From NCBI GenBank assembly GCA_026399755.1, contig JAPLQI010000051.1, positions 24,085 through 88,084 on the forward strand: a stretch of 64,000 nucleotides of DNA. The letters run 5' to 3'. The position numbers and the translations under genes were made by a program. The notes beneath the pieces are model-generated. The model had not been told where the DNA came from and searched no databases. It saw only the letters and a list, made by a program, of their open reading frames with translations. This document shows positions 1 to 7,816 of the stretch, in pieces. How positions within the stretch are numbered: the stretch's first letter is position 1; every line of letters starts with the position of its first letter. Source of the DNA: Pseudomonadota bacterium. Its GTDB lineage: Bacteria > Pseudomonadota > Gammaproteobacteria > Burkholderiales > Chitinibacteraceae.

Positions 1-265
1 CAACGCGCTGCTCACCGCAGCCAGCGCCAAAACACGCGTCTCTCAGGCTAATTACTTTAAAACCCCAGGCTACGGCACCGTCGATTTAGCACTCTGGTGG
101 AGCCCGATCAAGGATCTAAAACTATCCGGCGGCGTGTTTAATATTAGCGATCAAAAATACTGGATAGACAGTGACGTGCGCTTTTTAGCAGCCAATAACA
201 GCGCGCTAGACCGCTACACCCAACCCGGCCGCAATGTGCGGATATCGGCGGATTGGCGGTTTTAA
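1..265 (+). CDS. TonB-dependent haem/haemoglobin receptor, C-terminal end (5' truncated by window)
   Basis: An open frame enters from the left edge and ends at the TAA at 263-265, giving the last 87 residues. It reads as outer-membrane beta-strands (GTVDLALWWSP, LKLSGGVFNISDQKYW) and contains YTQPGRNVRIS followed by a terminal ADWRF. The C-terminal Phe is the usual recognition feature for outer-membrane barrel assembly, and Y-x-x-PGRN before the last strand is typical of TonB-dependent haem/haemoglobin receptors. Its position directly upstream of hmuSTUV supports haem as ligand. The signal peptide, plug and TonB box lie outside the window, so the exact receptor type (HmuR, HemR or similar) cannot be set. 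Confidence 0.85.
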   Translation, partial: NALLTAASAKTRVSQANYFKTPGYGTVDLALWWSPIKDLKLSGGVFNISDQKYWIDSDVRFLAANNSALDRYTQPGRNVRISADWRF

Positions 266-289
266 GGCTTAGCGTATGTTGCGCAGCAA

Positions 290-356
290 AACCTAAACCT
301 TAAAACACGGAGGCCACAGAGAACACGGAGTTTCACGGAGAAAAATAGGCTTTGAA
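290..356 (+). repeat. Dispersed repeat A, copy 1
   Basis: Contains GAACACGGAGTTTCACGGAG flanked by CCTAAACCTTAAAACACGG on the left and AGGCTTTGAA on the right. The same order recurs at 4905-4974 and, reversed, at 42836-42901. Non-coding. It is followed 75 bp later by repeat B in the same orientation. Confidence 0.75.
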
Positions 357-430
357 TTAAGTTGTTTTCCCTTAGGTTTAAGTATTTTTGAAGCCTAAAT
401 AATCTGTAGTTTCATCACGGCGAGTAGCAA

Positions 431-658
431 GGGGCTTAAATCCCCCCTTGAAGCACGCCGAAGCGAGGAACAAGCGGGGCGGGAATTCGGCAAGGGAGCG
501 AGGAACGAGCCAATCCCGCCCGCCGCCGACTCGATTGTCCGCAGCTGAGGGGCCTTCGTGCTTCGTGGGGTCGCCTTCTTTGGCTTCGTTTCTTGGCGAA
601 GCAAGAAAGGAAGGCCCCGCGGTGGCTACCGCTCCAAAATCAACGTGCCGAAGGCACT
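431..658 (+). repeat. Dispersed ~230-bp repeat B, copy 1
   Basis: GC-rich block that starts near GGGCTTAAA and ends with the hairpin GTGCCGAAGGCAC. It is nearly identical to 54215-54442 (same strand) and to the reverse strand of 15752-15985 and 42531-42757. Internal landmarks are AGCGAGGAACAAGCGGGGCG, GAGCGAGGAACGAGCC, GATTGTCCGCAGCTGAG and TTTCTTGGCGAAGCAAGAAA, which is itself an inverted repeat. Short frames inside it are not conserved as proteins. It separates the receptor gene from hmuS, so any hmuS promoter lies within or just after it. Confidence 0.85.
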
Positions 659-741
659 TATAAAATATTTTTGACTTTAGTTAGTGCACATAAGATGCAC
701 CCCCACCCAAAGCAATATCAACCGATCAATAAGGACACACC

Positions 742-1788
742 ATGCACGCACTCTCTACCCAAGAACGCGCCGCCGTACTGAAAGCCAACTACGACGCGCT
801 GGCCGCTGCCGAGCCTAAACTTCGCGCCCGTGATCGCGCTGCCCGCTTGCAAGTATCCGAAGCCGAGCTGGTTGCAGCGCAATGCGGCGTAGAGGCGATT
901 GCACTTAATGGCACAGCGCAGGATATTTTTGTCCAGCTGCAAAATCTTGGCGAAGTGATGGTGCTCAGCCGCAATGACTGGTGTGTGCACGAGCGCCATG
1001 GTCGCTATGAAGAAATCCACGCCAAAGGCCCAGTGGGTATGGTGTTGGGTAAAGATATCGATCTGCGGATGTTTTTTAGCTACTGGAAACACGCTTTTGC
1101 CGTGAGCGAAAACGGCCGCCGCAGCGTGCAGTTTTTTGATGGCGCAGGGGAAGCCATCCATAAAGTTTACTTAACTGAAAAAAGCGACGCTGCTGCTTAC
1201 GACGCCTTTGTTAGCCTGCTTGCCGCTACTGAAATCCCGGTAATGCATATCGAAGCGTATCCAATCGACACCACGCGTGGCGATTGCCAAGATAACGCCG
1301 CCTTGCGCGAACACTGGCTTAGTCTGACCGATACCCACGGCTTTTTCCCTATGTTGGGCAAGCATAAAGTAACCCGCCTTGCCGCCTTAAAAGCAGCAGG
1401 TGATGACTTGGCACAACGCGTGGCGATTGATGCCACCGAAGTCATGCTGCACCGCGCTGCAGCAGAACAACTACCAATCATGTGCTTTGTCAGCAATCGC
1501 GGCATGGTGCAAATCCACTCTGGCACGGTTGAAAAACTGTTACGCACTGGCCCTTGGTTCAATATTCTTGACCCGATGTTTAATCTGCACCTCAACACCA
1601 CTGCCATTAGCGAATGCTGGGTCGTCAACAAACCGACCAGCGACGGCTGGGTGACTTCGCTTGAGGTTTACACCGATGGCGGCGAGCTGATTGTGCAATT
1701 CTTTGGCGTAAGAAAGCCAGGCGTGCCTGAGTTGCCAGAGTGGCGCAAGCTGATGTGCGATCTTTGCAGCACCCCACTGGCAGGCTAA
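742..1788 (+). CDS. hmuS: Hemin-degrading factor / haem transport protein HmuS
   Basis: A 348-residue cytoplasmic protein of the HemS/ChuS/HmuS family, which takes haem from the HmuUV transporter for storage, trafficking or oxidative cleavage to release iron. The two structural repeats of the family are visible: residues about 30-170 (LGEVMVLSRNDWCVHERHG, GPVGMVLG, DLRMFFSYWKHAF) and about 200-340 (LPIMCFVSNRGMVQIHSG, GPWFNILDPMFNLHL, SLEVY, QFFGVRKPG). The length matches the family. The ATG at 742 follows AAGGACACACC, an acceptable ribosome site. It is the first complete gene of the hmuSTUV run and lies 4 bp before hmuT. Whether it is a true haem oxygenase cannot be told from sequence. Confidence 0.93.
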   Translation: MHALSTQERAAVLKANYDALAAAEPKLRARDRAARLQVSEAELVAAQCGVEAIALNGTAQDIFVQLQNLGEVMVLSRNDWCVHERHGRYEEIHAKGPVGMVLGKDIDLRMFFSYWKHAFAVSENGRRSVQFFDGAGEAIHKVYLTEKSDAAAYDAFVSLLAATEIPVMHIEAYPIDTTRGDCQDNAALREHWLSLTDTHGFFPMLGKHKVTRLAALKAAGDDLAQRVAIDATEVMLHRAAAEQLPIMCFVSNRGMVQIHSGTVEKLLRTGPWFNILDPMFNLHLNTTAISECWVVNKPTSDGWVTSLEVYTDGGELIVQFFGVRKPGVPELPEWRKLMCDLCSTPLAG

Positions 1789-1792
1789 TTCC

Positions 1793-2602
1793 ATGAAAAA
1801 ATGGCTTATTGCGTCTATTTTGCTGACGCTACTTAACCCAGCCCTAGCAGCTGCCCCTAAGAAAATTGTGACCTTAGGCGGAGCACTCACTGAAATCGTT
1901 TACGCGCTAGACGCTGAAGCGCGTTTGGTGGCGGTCGATCAATCAAGCGTCTACCCGCCTGCTGCCAATAAATTGCCAAAAGTGGGCTATTACCGTGCGT
2001 TTTCGGTAGAAGGCGTGCTGTCGCAAAAGCCTGATTTGATCTTGGCATCCGATCAGGCTGGCCCGCCAGAAGCTTTGGCAAGGCTACAGCGCACCGGTAT
2101 ACCTGTGATTGTGCTCCCTAGCGCGCCTAATTTAGCCGCGCTGGAAAAACGCATCACAGGGATTGCCAGCGCTTTGCAGGAAGAAGAAAAGGGCAAAAAC
2201 ATCATCGCCAAGCTCAAGCGTGAAGTGGTTCATGTCCCTGCCAGCAATACACGTGCCCTGCTATTGATTAGCCGTAGCGGCAGCCCGGAAGGCGCAGGCA
2301 ATGAAACTTCGGCCGATGCCATCTTGAAATTAGCGGGCTTAAACAATGTGTTAGCTAAGCAACACGGCTACAAACCGCTGTCAATGGAAAGCATCGCCGC
2401 GCTGCAGCCAGATGTAATTGTGCTCTCGAGCATGTCGATCCAAAACCTTGGTGGCATGGAAAAAGTACTCGCTATGCCGGGGCTAGCACAAACACCTGCC
2501 GCCAAAAACAAGAAAATTGTGATGATGGACGACTTACTTCTGCTCGGCTTTGGCCCCCGTCTGCCAGAAGCTTTGCAGCAGCTGAAGCAAGTTTCTAAAT
2601 GA
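1793..2602 (+). CDS. hmuT: Periplasmic haem-binding protein HmuT
   Basis: A 269-residue periplasmic substrate-binding protein of the BtuF/HmuT class that delivers haem to HmuUV. A signal peptide covers residues 1 to about 20 (MKKW, hydrophobic LIASILLTLL, cleavage near ALAAAP). The mature protein begins KKIVTLGGALTEIVYALDAE and contains PKVGYYRAFSVEGVLSQKPDLIL, the usual GYxRxLSxEGILSLxPDLVL family motif with the conserved Tyr that contacts haem iron in HmuT proteins. Only 4 bp separates it from hmuS, so the two are probably co-translated. A palindromic repeat separates it from hmuU. Confidence 0.93.
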   Translation: MKKWLIASILLTLLNPALAAAPKKIVTLGGALTEIVYALDAEARLVAVDQSSVYPPAANKLPKVGYYRAFSVEGVLSQKPDLILASDQAGPPEALARLQRTGIPVIVLPSAPNLAALEKRITGIASALQEEEKGKNIIAKLKREVVHVPASNTRALLLISRSGSPEGAGNETSADAILKLAGLNNVLAKQHGYKPLSMESIAALQPDVIVLSSMSIQNLGGMEKVLAMPGLAQTPAAKNKKIVMMDDLLLLGFGPRLPEALQQLKQVSK

Positions 2603-2666
2603 AGTAGGGTGGGCCCGTTTTGCGCCCACTGCATCACTAAAGCCAACAAGATGCATTGCATCTTTT

Positions 2667-2727
2667 GTAGGGCGGGCAAAACCCGCGAGCAATATTGCTA
2701 AAAACACGCGGGTTTCACCCGCCCTAC
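2667..2727. repeat. Palindromic repeat C, copy 1 (hmuT-hmuU gap)
   Basis: GTAGGGCGGGCAAAACCCGCG (2667-2687) faces CGCGGGTTTCACCCGCCCTAC (2707-2727), making a long hairpin with a 19-nt loop. REP-like; it lies inside the haem operon between hmuT and hmuU, where it could affect mRNA stability or relative expression. Confidence 0.85.
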
Positions 2728-2816
2728 AGCTGCAATATATTTCAGCCAAACAGTCATCATCAGCGGGTGCAAACCCTGCATCCGCTGCTCTTACTCCACT
2801 TGTACCAGGATTTGTC

Positions 2817-3839
2817 ATGACCGCAATAAGCCAGCCCAGCACAACCTTGCCACAGTTTTCTAACTGGCTGCTGTGGACCTTAGGCGGCTTGCTTATTTTG
2901 CTGATGATGATTTCAGCCAGCAGTGGCGCAGTTGCCATTCCGCTTAGCGAGTTACCTCAATTAATCTTCAGTCCCAGATTTGAAATCGGCACCGAGCAGC
3001 AGCTCTGGCAAAGTGTTTTGCTGGATATGCGTTTGCCACGTGTCTTATTTGGTGCACTGGCTGGAGCGGTGCTGGCGCTTACTGGCGCGGCCATGCAGGC
3101 CTTATTTAGAAACCCACTGGCCGAGCCCGGCCTTTTAGGCATTACCTCAGGCGCATCTTTAGGTGCTGTTGCTGCAATTTTATTAGGCGGAGGCAGCTTA
3201 ATGGTGCTGGCTCCGGCCGCTTTTGCAGGCAGCCTGATTGCCACAGCATTGGCTTATCACTTAGGTAAACATTATCAAGGCATTGCCGGGCTGCTGCTGG
3301 CAGGCATTGCAATCAATGCCATCTGCTTCAGCCTAATTGGGCTAATGACCTATATGGCTGACGATAATCAGCTGCGCAGCCTTACATTCTGGAACATGGG
3401 AAGTTTAGCGGGTGGCACATGGTCTTTGCTTAGCGTGCTAAGCCCAGCTCTGCTGATTATCTCAGCCCTGATCCTAAGGCACTGGCGCGCCATGAATGCA
3501 CTGCTTTTGGGTGAGCGCGAAGCGCAGCATTTAGGCTTTCCCATGAAGGCTATCCGCCGCAAATTAGTATTGCTCACCGCGCTATTAATTGGCCCGCTGG
3601 TGGCAGCAACCGGAGGAATTGGCTTTGTGGGGCTGGTTGTACCGCATTTAATCAGAATGGTACTGGGTGCAGATCACCGACGTTTATTACCTGCCTCGAT
3701 GCTGGCCGGTGCCATTGCACTCGTCGCCGCCGACTGCGTTGCCCGCCTGATTGCCCAGCCTGCCGAGCTGCCTATCGGCATCGTTACCAGCCTGATCGGT
3801 GGGCCTTTCTTTCTTTGGCTGCTGATTTCGCGGAAATAA
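2817..3839 (+). CDS. hmuU: Haem ABC transporter permease HmuU
   Basis: A 340-residue inner-membrane permease of the FecCD/BtuC family, forming a homodimeric haem channel with HmuV. Many hydrophobic segments are visible (about 10, as in the family). Family motifs include LLDMRLPRVLFGALAGAVLALTGAAMQALFRNPLAEPGLLGITSGASLGA near residues 65-115, the permease hallmark RLPR..GAxLAxxGxxxQxxxRNPLAxP, and ATGGIGFVGLVVPHLIRMVLG near 265, which contacts the ATPase. The ATG at 2817 is weakly preceded by a ribosome site (CCAGGATTTGTC). Order and family identify it as the HmuT partner. Confidence 0.93.
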   Translation: MTAISQPSTTLPQFSNWLLWTLGGLLILLMMISASSGAVAIPLSELPQLIFSPRFEIGTEQQLWQSVLLDMRLPRVLFGALAGAVLALTGAAMQALFRNPLAEPGLLGITSGASLGAVAAILLGGGSLMVLAPAAFAGSLIATALAYHLGKHYQGIAGLLLAGIAINAICFSLIGLMTYMADDNQLRSLTFWNMGSLAGGTWSLLSVLSPALLIISALILRHWRAMNALLLGEREAQHLGFPMKAIRRKLVLLTALLIGPLVAATGGIGFVGLVVPHLIRMVLGADHRRLLPASMLAGAIALVAADCVARLIAQPAELPIGIVTSLIGGPFFLWLLISRK

Positions 3840-3853
3840 ACCGTGTTGCTTAG

Positions 3854-4060
3854 GTAGGAGCTGCTTTAACCACGAATGACCTATGAGCATCAAGCTCGCA
3901 TTGCCGCTTTTGTAGGGCGGGTGAAACCCGCGAGCGATGCTGAAACACGAAAAACGGCGGGTTTCACCCGCCCTACGATGATTCGAGGTTTGGACGATTG
4001 ATGATCAATACCAAACTTGATGCGAATGCCCATAAGACTCGCGACTAAAGCCACTCCTAC
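3854..4060. repeat. Nested palindromes: repeat D arms enclosing repeat C copy 2 (hmuU-hmuV gap)
   Basis: Outer arms at 3854-3894 (starts GTAGGAGCTGCTTTAACC) and 4016-4060 (reverse strand GTAGGAGTGGCTTTAGTC) form an imperfect inverted repeat ending in GCATCAAG on both sides. The inner C palindrome is 3912-3976: GTAGGGCGGGTGAAACCCG against CGGGTTTCACCCGCCCTAC. The structure fills most of the 261-bp gap between hmuU and hmuV. Confidence 0.7.
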
Positions 4061-4100
4061 GTGCGCAAAGAATACCCTCCCCTGTTTTGCGGAAAAATAA

Positions 4101-4889
4101 ATGCCCTGCTTATTAAATGCACAAAATCTTTACTTTAAACGCGCCAAACAGCTGATTTTGAATGATGTTTCATTGGCGCTGCGTGCGGGTGAAGTTACCG
4201 CCATTCTGGGAGCCAATGGCGCAGGAAAATCCACGCTGCTCTCGCTGCTGTCTGGCGAGATCAAAGCCGATCAGGGTGACATCTGCTTAAAAGAGGAAAA
4301 TATCGCTGAAATGCCAGCAGCAAAGCTTGCACGCCAACGTGCCGTGCTGCCGCAAAACCCAAATCTGGCTTTCGACTTAGGCGTAGAAGAAGTCATCGCA
4401 ATGGGCGCTTACCCCTTTGCAGAGCTGTCGCCCCACACCGTGCACAGCTTAAGCGTAAAGGTTTTACAGCTTGCCGATATCAGCCATCTAGCCAAGCGCC
4501 GTTACACTCAACTATCCGGTGGCGAGCAGCAGCGCGTGCAATTTGCCCGCGTGCTACTACAAATCCTCGCCAACCCAGGCCAGCCGCGTTACTTGCTGCT
4601 GGACGAGCCCACCGCCAGCCTAGACCCACGCCACCAGCACGATTTACTCGCCGTAGTCAGCCGCTTGGCCCAGACCGAAAATATCGCTGTTGCCATCGTT
4701 TTGCACGATGTAAACCTCGCAGCCCGCTGGTGCAGCCATTTACTACTGCTCAAAAACGGCAGCACCGTCGCCTACGGCACACCCAAAGAAGTCCTCACCC
4801 CTAGCCTACTCAGCACCGCATACGGCATAGCATCCACCGTTATCCCGCATCCTAAGCATGAGGAGCGGTGTTTGGTGTTGTTTGAATAA
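4101..4889 (+). CDS. hmuV: Haem ABC transporter ATP-binding protein HmuV
   Basis: A 262-residue ABC ATPase that powers haem import with HmuTU. The Walker A GANGAGKST is at residues 37-45, the Q-loop is near LPQNPNL, the ABC signature is LSGGEQQRVQFARVLL (about 135-150), Walker B is YLLLDEPTASLDP (about 158-170), and the switch His is in VLHDVNLAA. Length and the extended region after the signature fit HmuV/FecE. The start at 4101 has only a weak ribosome site (GCGGAAAAATAA). Translation may depend on readthrough across the preceding repeats. Confidence 0.92.
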   Translation: MPCLLNAQNLYFKRAKQLILNDVSLALRAGEVTAILGANGAGKSTLLSLLSGEIKADQGDICLKEENIAEMPAAKLARQRAVLPQNPNLAFDLGVEEVIAMGAYPFAELSPHTVHSLSVKVLQLADISHLAKRRYTQLSGGEQQRVQFARVLLQILANPGQPRYLLLDEPTASLDPRHQHDLLAVVSRLAQTENIAVAIVLHDVNLAARWCSHLLLLKNGSTVAYGTPKEVLTPSLLSTAYGIASTVIPHPKHEERCLVLFE

Positions 4890-4904
4890 GAAATGAAGCG
4901 CAGT

Positions 4905-4974
4905 AAAAACCCAAATCTTGAACCACGGAGGGCTCTGAGAACACGGAGTTTCACGGAGGAAAACAGGCTTTGAA
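4905..4974 (+). repeat. Dispersed repeat A, copy 2
   Basis: AAAACCCAAATCTTGAACCACGG, a GAACACGGAGTTTCACGGAG core, then AAAACAGGCTTTGAA. It matches copy 1 through the AGGCTTTGAA tail, but no repeat B follows. It lies just after hmuV in the convergent gap to the hydrolase gene. Confidence 0.75.
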
Positions 4975-5120
4975 AATCGTCCTATGCAACAGAAGAAGAA
5001 CGAGCAAGGCTGATGCTTTTGTAGTGCGGTGCGCAAGAAAAACGACTTGCACACCCTAAGCAAAACCAAGCTTTGCCCTGTTTCTAACCTTAAGTAGATC
5101 GGATTGGCTTGAACTTTCAA

Positions 5121-5147
5121 TAAAAAAAGCCGAATTACTTCGGCTTT
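5121..5147 (-). terminator. Rho-independent terminator of the MBL-fold hydrolase gene
   Basis: A 9-bp stem AAAGCCGAA/TTCGGCTTT with a TTAC-type tetraloop (5126-5134 with 5139-5147). On the minus strand it is followed by a T-run. It lies just past the stop of the gene at 5168-6121. Confidence 0.85.
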
Positions 5148-5167
5148 GATACATAACTCCCTTCTCA

Positions 5168-6121
5168 CTACTTGCCATACATCGGCGAGTAATTCACCGG
5201 CAGCCATTCATAGCCCTTATCCGCTTTCCGCAAATGCCCCAGCCCTGGAAAAGAAATATGTGAAGAGCCAATCAGATAGCCTTCTTTAGCCGCTTCGGCA
5301 TAGGCCTTTTTACGCTCTTTAGCCGCAGCCTTGCTGTCAGTATCAAATTGAATCGTGATACTAGGCTTAGCAAATTGTACGGCGGCAACATGCATTAAAT
5401 CCCCCCACAGCACCAACGTTTGCCCCTTGCTTTGCACTTTATAAATACTATGGCCCGCTGTATGGCCATTGGTGGCTACAGCTTTAACTCCGGAAATTAA
5501 ATCGGTATCGCCGTTAAATGTTTTCAGCTTACCTGCCTTGATATAGGGATTCACCGAAGCCATTGCGCCTTGGAAATACATTTTGCTGTCAGCTGGCGCA
5601 GCATCCATATTGGCCTGGCTTAACCAAAAATCCACATCACGCTGATCTACCCGTAATACGGCGTTCGGAAAAGCCAATTGATCCCCCGCCATTAGCCCGC
5701 CCATATGATCGCCATGCAAATGAGTGATATAGACTTCATCAATTTGCTCAGGCGAATAACCTGCGGCTTTTAAGCTCTCGCCAAAATGCCCCAGCGTTGG
5801 GCCAAATAAACCTGCCGCGCCGGTATCCACTAAAACTAATTTCTCGCCTGTGTTAATTAAATAGGCGTTCACTGAGGTTTCTAATGGGCTGGATAAATAT
5901 GACTTAGCCAAGGTTTTTTCAACTTTAGCCTTGCTGGTGTTTTTTAAAAGATCACTCATAGGCAGCGACACCGTGCCATCTGATAAGGCTGTTATTTCAA
6001 AATCGCCCAGCATCACCCGATAAAACCCCGGTGCCGAAGTTTTTACCATGGGCGCTGCCGCCCCGGCCTGAAACGTAGTCAAAACCATTGCACCTAACAG
6101 CAAACGTTGAAACGAATTCAT
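5168..6121 (-). CDS. Exported MBL-fold metallo-hydrolase
   Basis: A 317-residue protein of the metallo-beta-lactamase fold. A signal peptide is likely (MNSFQRLLLGAMVLTTFQAGAAAP), so it should act in the periplasm. The zinc motif HLHGDHMGG is at residues 134-142, a further His is in TNGHTAGH near 215, and a late metal ligand probably lies near the C-terminal SSHISFPGLGH. It resembles the broad group that includes quorum-quenching lactonase-like and beta-lactamase-like hydrolases, but the substrate cannot be read from sequence. The start is well supported by ACAGGAGAGAGCG before the ATG. It is monocistronic, with its own terminator downstream. Confidence 0.85.
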   Translation of the reverse strand: MNSFQRLLLGAMVLTTFQAGAAAPMVKTSAPGFYRVMLGDFEITALSDGTVSLPMSDLLKNTSKAKVEKTLAKSYLSSPLETSVNAYLINTGEKLVLVDTGAAGLFGPTLGHFGESLKAAGYSPEQIDEVYITHLHGDHMGGLMAGDQLAFPNAVLRVDQRDVDFWLSQANMDAAPADSKMYFQGAMASVNPYIKAGKLKTFNGDTDLISGVKAVATNGHTAGHSIYKVQSKGQTLVLWGDLMHVAAVQFAKPSITIQFDTDSKAAAKERKKAYAEAAKEGYLIGSSHISFPGLGHLRKADKGYEWLPVNYSPMYGK

Positions 6122-6167
6122 CGCTCTCTCCTGTAATGAAGCTATGAAATAACAGCGCTTAAAAAAA

Positions 6168-6330
6168 GGGTGAGTCTGGCTCCAGTCCTATCAACTTAGC
6201 AAAGCCATGACAAGCATTGAATCATCGTAGGGCGGGTGCAACCCGCGTGTTTTTTAGCATGGCTCGCGGGTTTCACCCGCCCTACGAAAAACATTTCGCT
6301 TAAATTGATAGGATTGAGTCTGGCTCACCC
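6168..6330. repeat. Repeat C copy 3 inside outer inverted repeats
   Basis: Outer imperfect inverted arms 6168-6198 (GGGTGAGTCTGGCTCC, then GTCCTATCAACTTA) and 6300-6330 (reverse strand GGGTGAGCCAGACTC, then ATCCTATCAATTTA) enclose the C palindrome at 6227-6285. The ATCCTATCAAxTTAAG part recurs fused to a C half-unit at 63861-63895. It lies between the hydrolase promoter region and the nadV stop. Confidence 0.75.
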
Positions 6331-6346
6331 ACCTACATAAACCCAA

Positions 6347-7816
6347 TTAACAATCTGTAGCTAATCTGGCCCTTACCTCGGCAAGGCTCACTTCATTTAG
6401 AATTTCTCCATTTTCAAATACGGGGATAAATTCACAATTGTAAACATCGCTCCAACTTGCTTGATCTTTTAAGTAAAACTCACCCTCTGGGTTTTTATAT
6501 ACAGCCACCAAACCTTTGGCGGAATTCTTTGTGCCATCGCCGGTTTTAGGTGCTTTAAAGATTTCTTTATCGTCCCCGGCAATTTTTGCAAAAGTGGCTT
6601 TTACCGCAAAACCATCGGTGTCTCTGGTGACATATTGATAGGTATAGCTGCCAATACCAAATACTACATTGGTTGAGGCAAAGCCTTTGGCTTTTAAGCC
6701 CGCACAAATAGCCTCGGCAATTTCAATGGTAATCGAATCACCATAAATCAAGCCTACATGTGGGTCCAGCTGCTTATAGCCCTTGCTGCTTTCTGTGCCA
6801 CCAAATACTTCCCACAGGCATTCAATTGCACCTTTATATTCTGGGCTACCTAGCGGCGCAGTTGCATCGCCGCAAATCATTTTTACAGGAGACCCTGTAT
6901 CAGGCCTAAATACGACTTTACCATTACGAGCTAATATTTTTTCTTTTAGCTGCACAGTAAAATCGGTCATTACCTGCCAGAAATCCCATGAATCAGACAC
7001 AATACTCACAATTCCGGCAGGGTAAATATCTTCGATTAAACGGCGGAATGTTTCTAATTCATTTTCCATTCCCCCTGCGCACATCACCGAATGCTCGGTG
7101 GCGGCTACGCTGCCGCCGACCAATTCCTTGTCGCTATTAGCCAGATAATAATCTTCCAGAAAATCAATGGCTGGAATGGTGTCCGTGCCGGTAAAGCTTA
7201 ATAAATGGGCAGCACCACTCATAGCAGCGGCTTCTGCACCAAACATGCCTCTAAAGCTGAAATCATGGCCTTGCCAGTTTACAAAATCAGTACTGCCATC
7301 TGTTTCTAAAGCATATCTGGTGAGGATTTTTTTATATTCATGAGCCGTTGTTGCGCTGGTACACATGCCCCAAACATTGGTCGAAAGAATGGTTTCCAGA
7401 TAATTAGTCAGCCAGAAAAAACGCTCATCGGTATTAAAAATAACGAGGCAAGGCACACGCAGCGGGTAAACCGATCCTTCCGGCAGCGCCATGATTTTAA
7501 TCGGCAAATAGCCCAGATCGTGTAAATCTGCAATATGCTGAGTGCCCACATTATTCGGGCCAAGATAATTATTAATGCGGCGCTCAAAACGGCTAATCAC
7601 CGCTTCTTTAGGCTGTTGAAAGAAATCAGCGTTCCAGCGTTTAATCAGAAAGTCTTTAATAAAATATTGCAGACCAAAAAACACCATCTTGTTCGTGTAT
7701 GTTCTGCGTGTGGTTCTGGCGGTTAAATTACTGAATACAATTTCTGTTTGATCAGGATATTGTCTGCGATGGTCTACTTTATAGCCATCAATAGCAGTCA
7801 CAGGATTTAAGTTCAT
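6347..7816 (-). CDS. nadV: Nicotinamide phosphoribosyltransferase NadV (NAMPT family)
   Basis: A 489-residue enzyme that makes nicotinamide mononucleotide from nicotinamide and PRPP, the entry step of the two-step NAD salvage route. The length and motifs are those of NAMPT/NadV rather than PncB: YKVDHRRQYP near the N-terminus, a catalytic-His region SVAATEHSVM near residue 242, FRPDTGSPV with the phosphoribosyl-binding Asp, and IYGDSITIE plus FGIGSYTYQYVTRD near the C-terminal third. It overlaps the stop of prs by 4 bp, so the PRPP-making and PRPP-using enzymes are translationally coupled. Transcription should come from the NrtR-box promoter upstream of prs. Confidence 0.93.
   Translation of the reverse strand: MNLNPVTAIDGYKVDHRRQYPDQTEIVFSNLTARTTRRTYTNKMVFFGLQYFIKDFLIKRWNADFFQQPKEAVISRFERRINNYLGPNNVGTQHIADLHDLGYLPIKIMALPEGSVYPLRVPCLVIFNTDERFFWLTNYLETILSTNVWGMCTSATTAHEYKKILTRYALETDGSTDFVNWQGHDFSFRGMFGAEAAAMSGAAHLLSFTGTDTIPAIDFLEDYYLANSDKELVGGSVAATEHSVMCAGGMENELETFRRLIEDIYPAGIVSIVSDSWDFWQVMTDFTVQLKEKILARNGKVVFRPDTGSPVKMICGDATAPLGSPEYKGAIECLWEVFGGTESSKGYKQLDPHVGLIYGDSITIEIAEAICAGLKAKGFASTNVVFGIGSYTYQYVTRDTDGFAVKATFAKIAGDDKEIFKAPKTGDGTKNSAKGLVAVYKNPEGEFYLKDQASWSDVYNCEFIPVFENGEILNEVSLAEVRARLATDC

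Noticed and set aside
448..663. Frames of about 70 codons inside repeat B (also at 54233-54472 and reversed at 42552-42785), giving similar peptides with SRPPPTRLSAAE
   Set aside because: They recur only because the DNA repeat recurs; they start with non-ATG codons, lack ribosome sites and end outside the repeat at different points. Selection appears to act on nucleic-acid structure.
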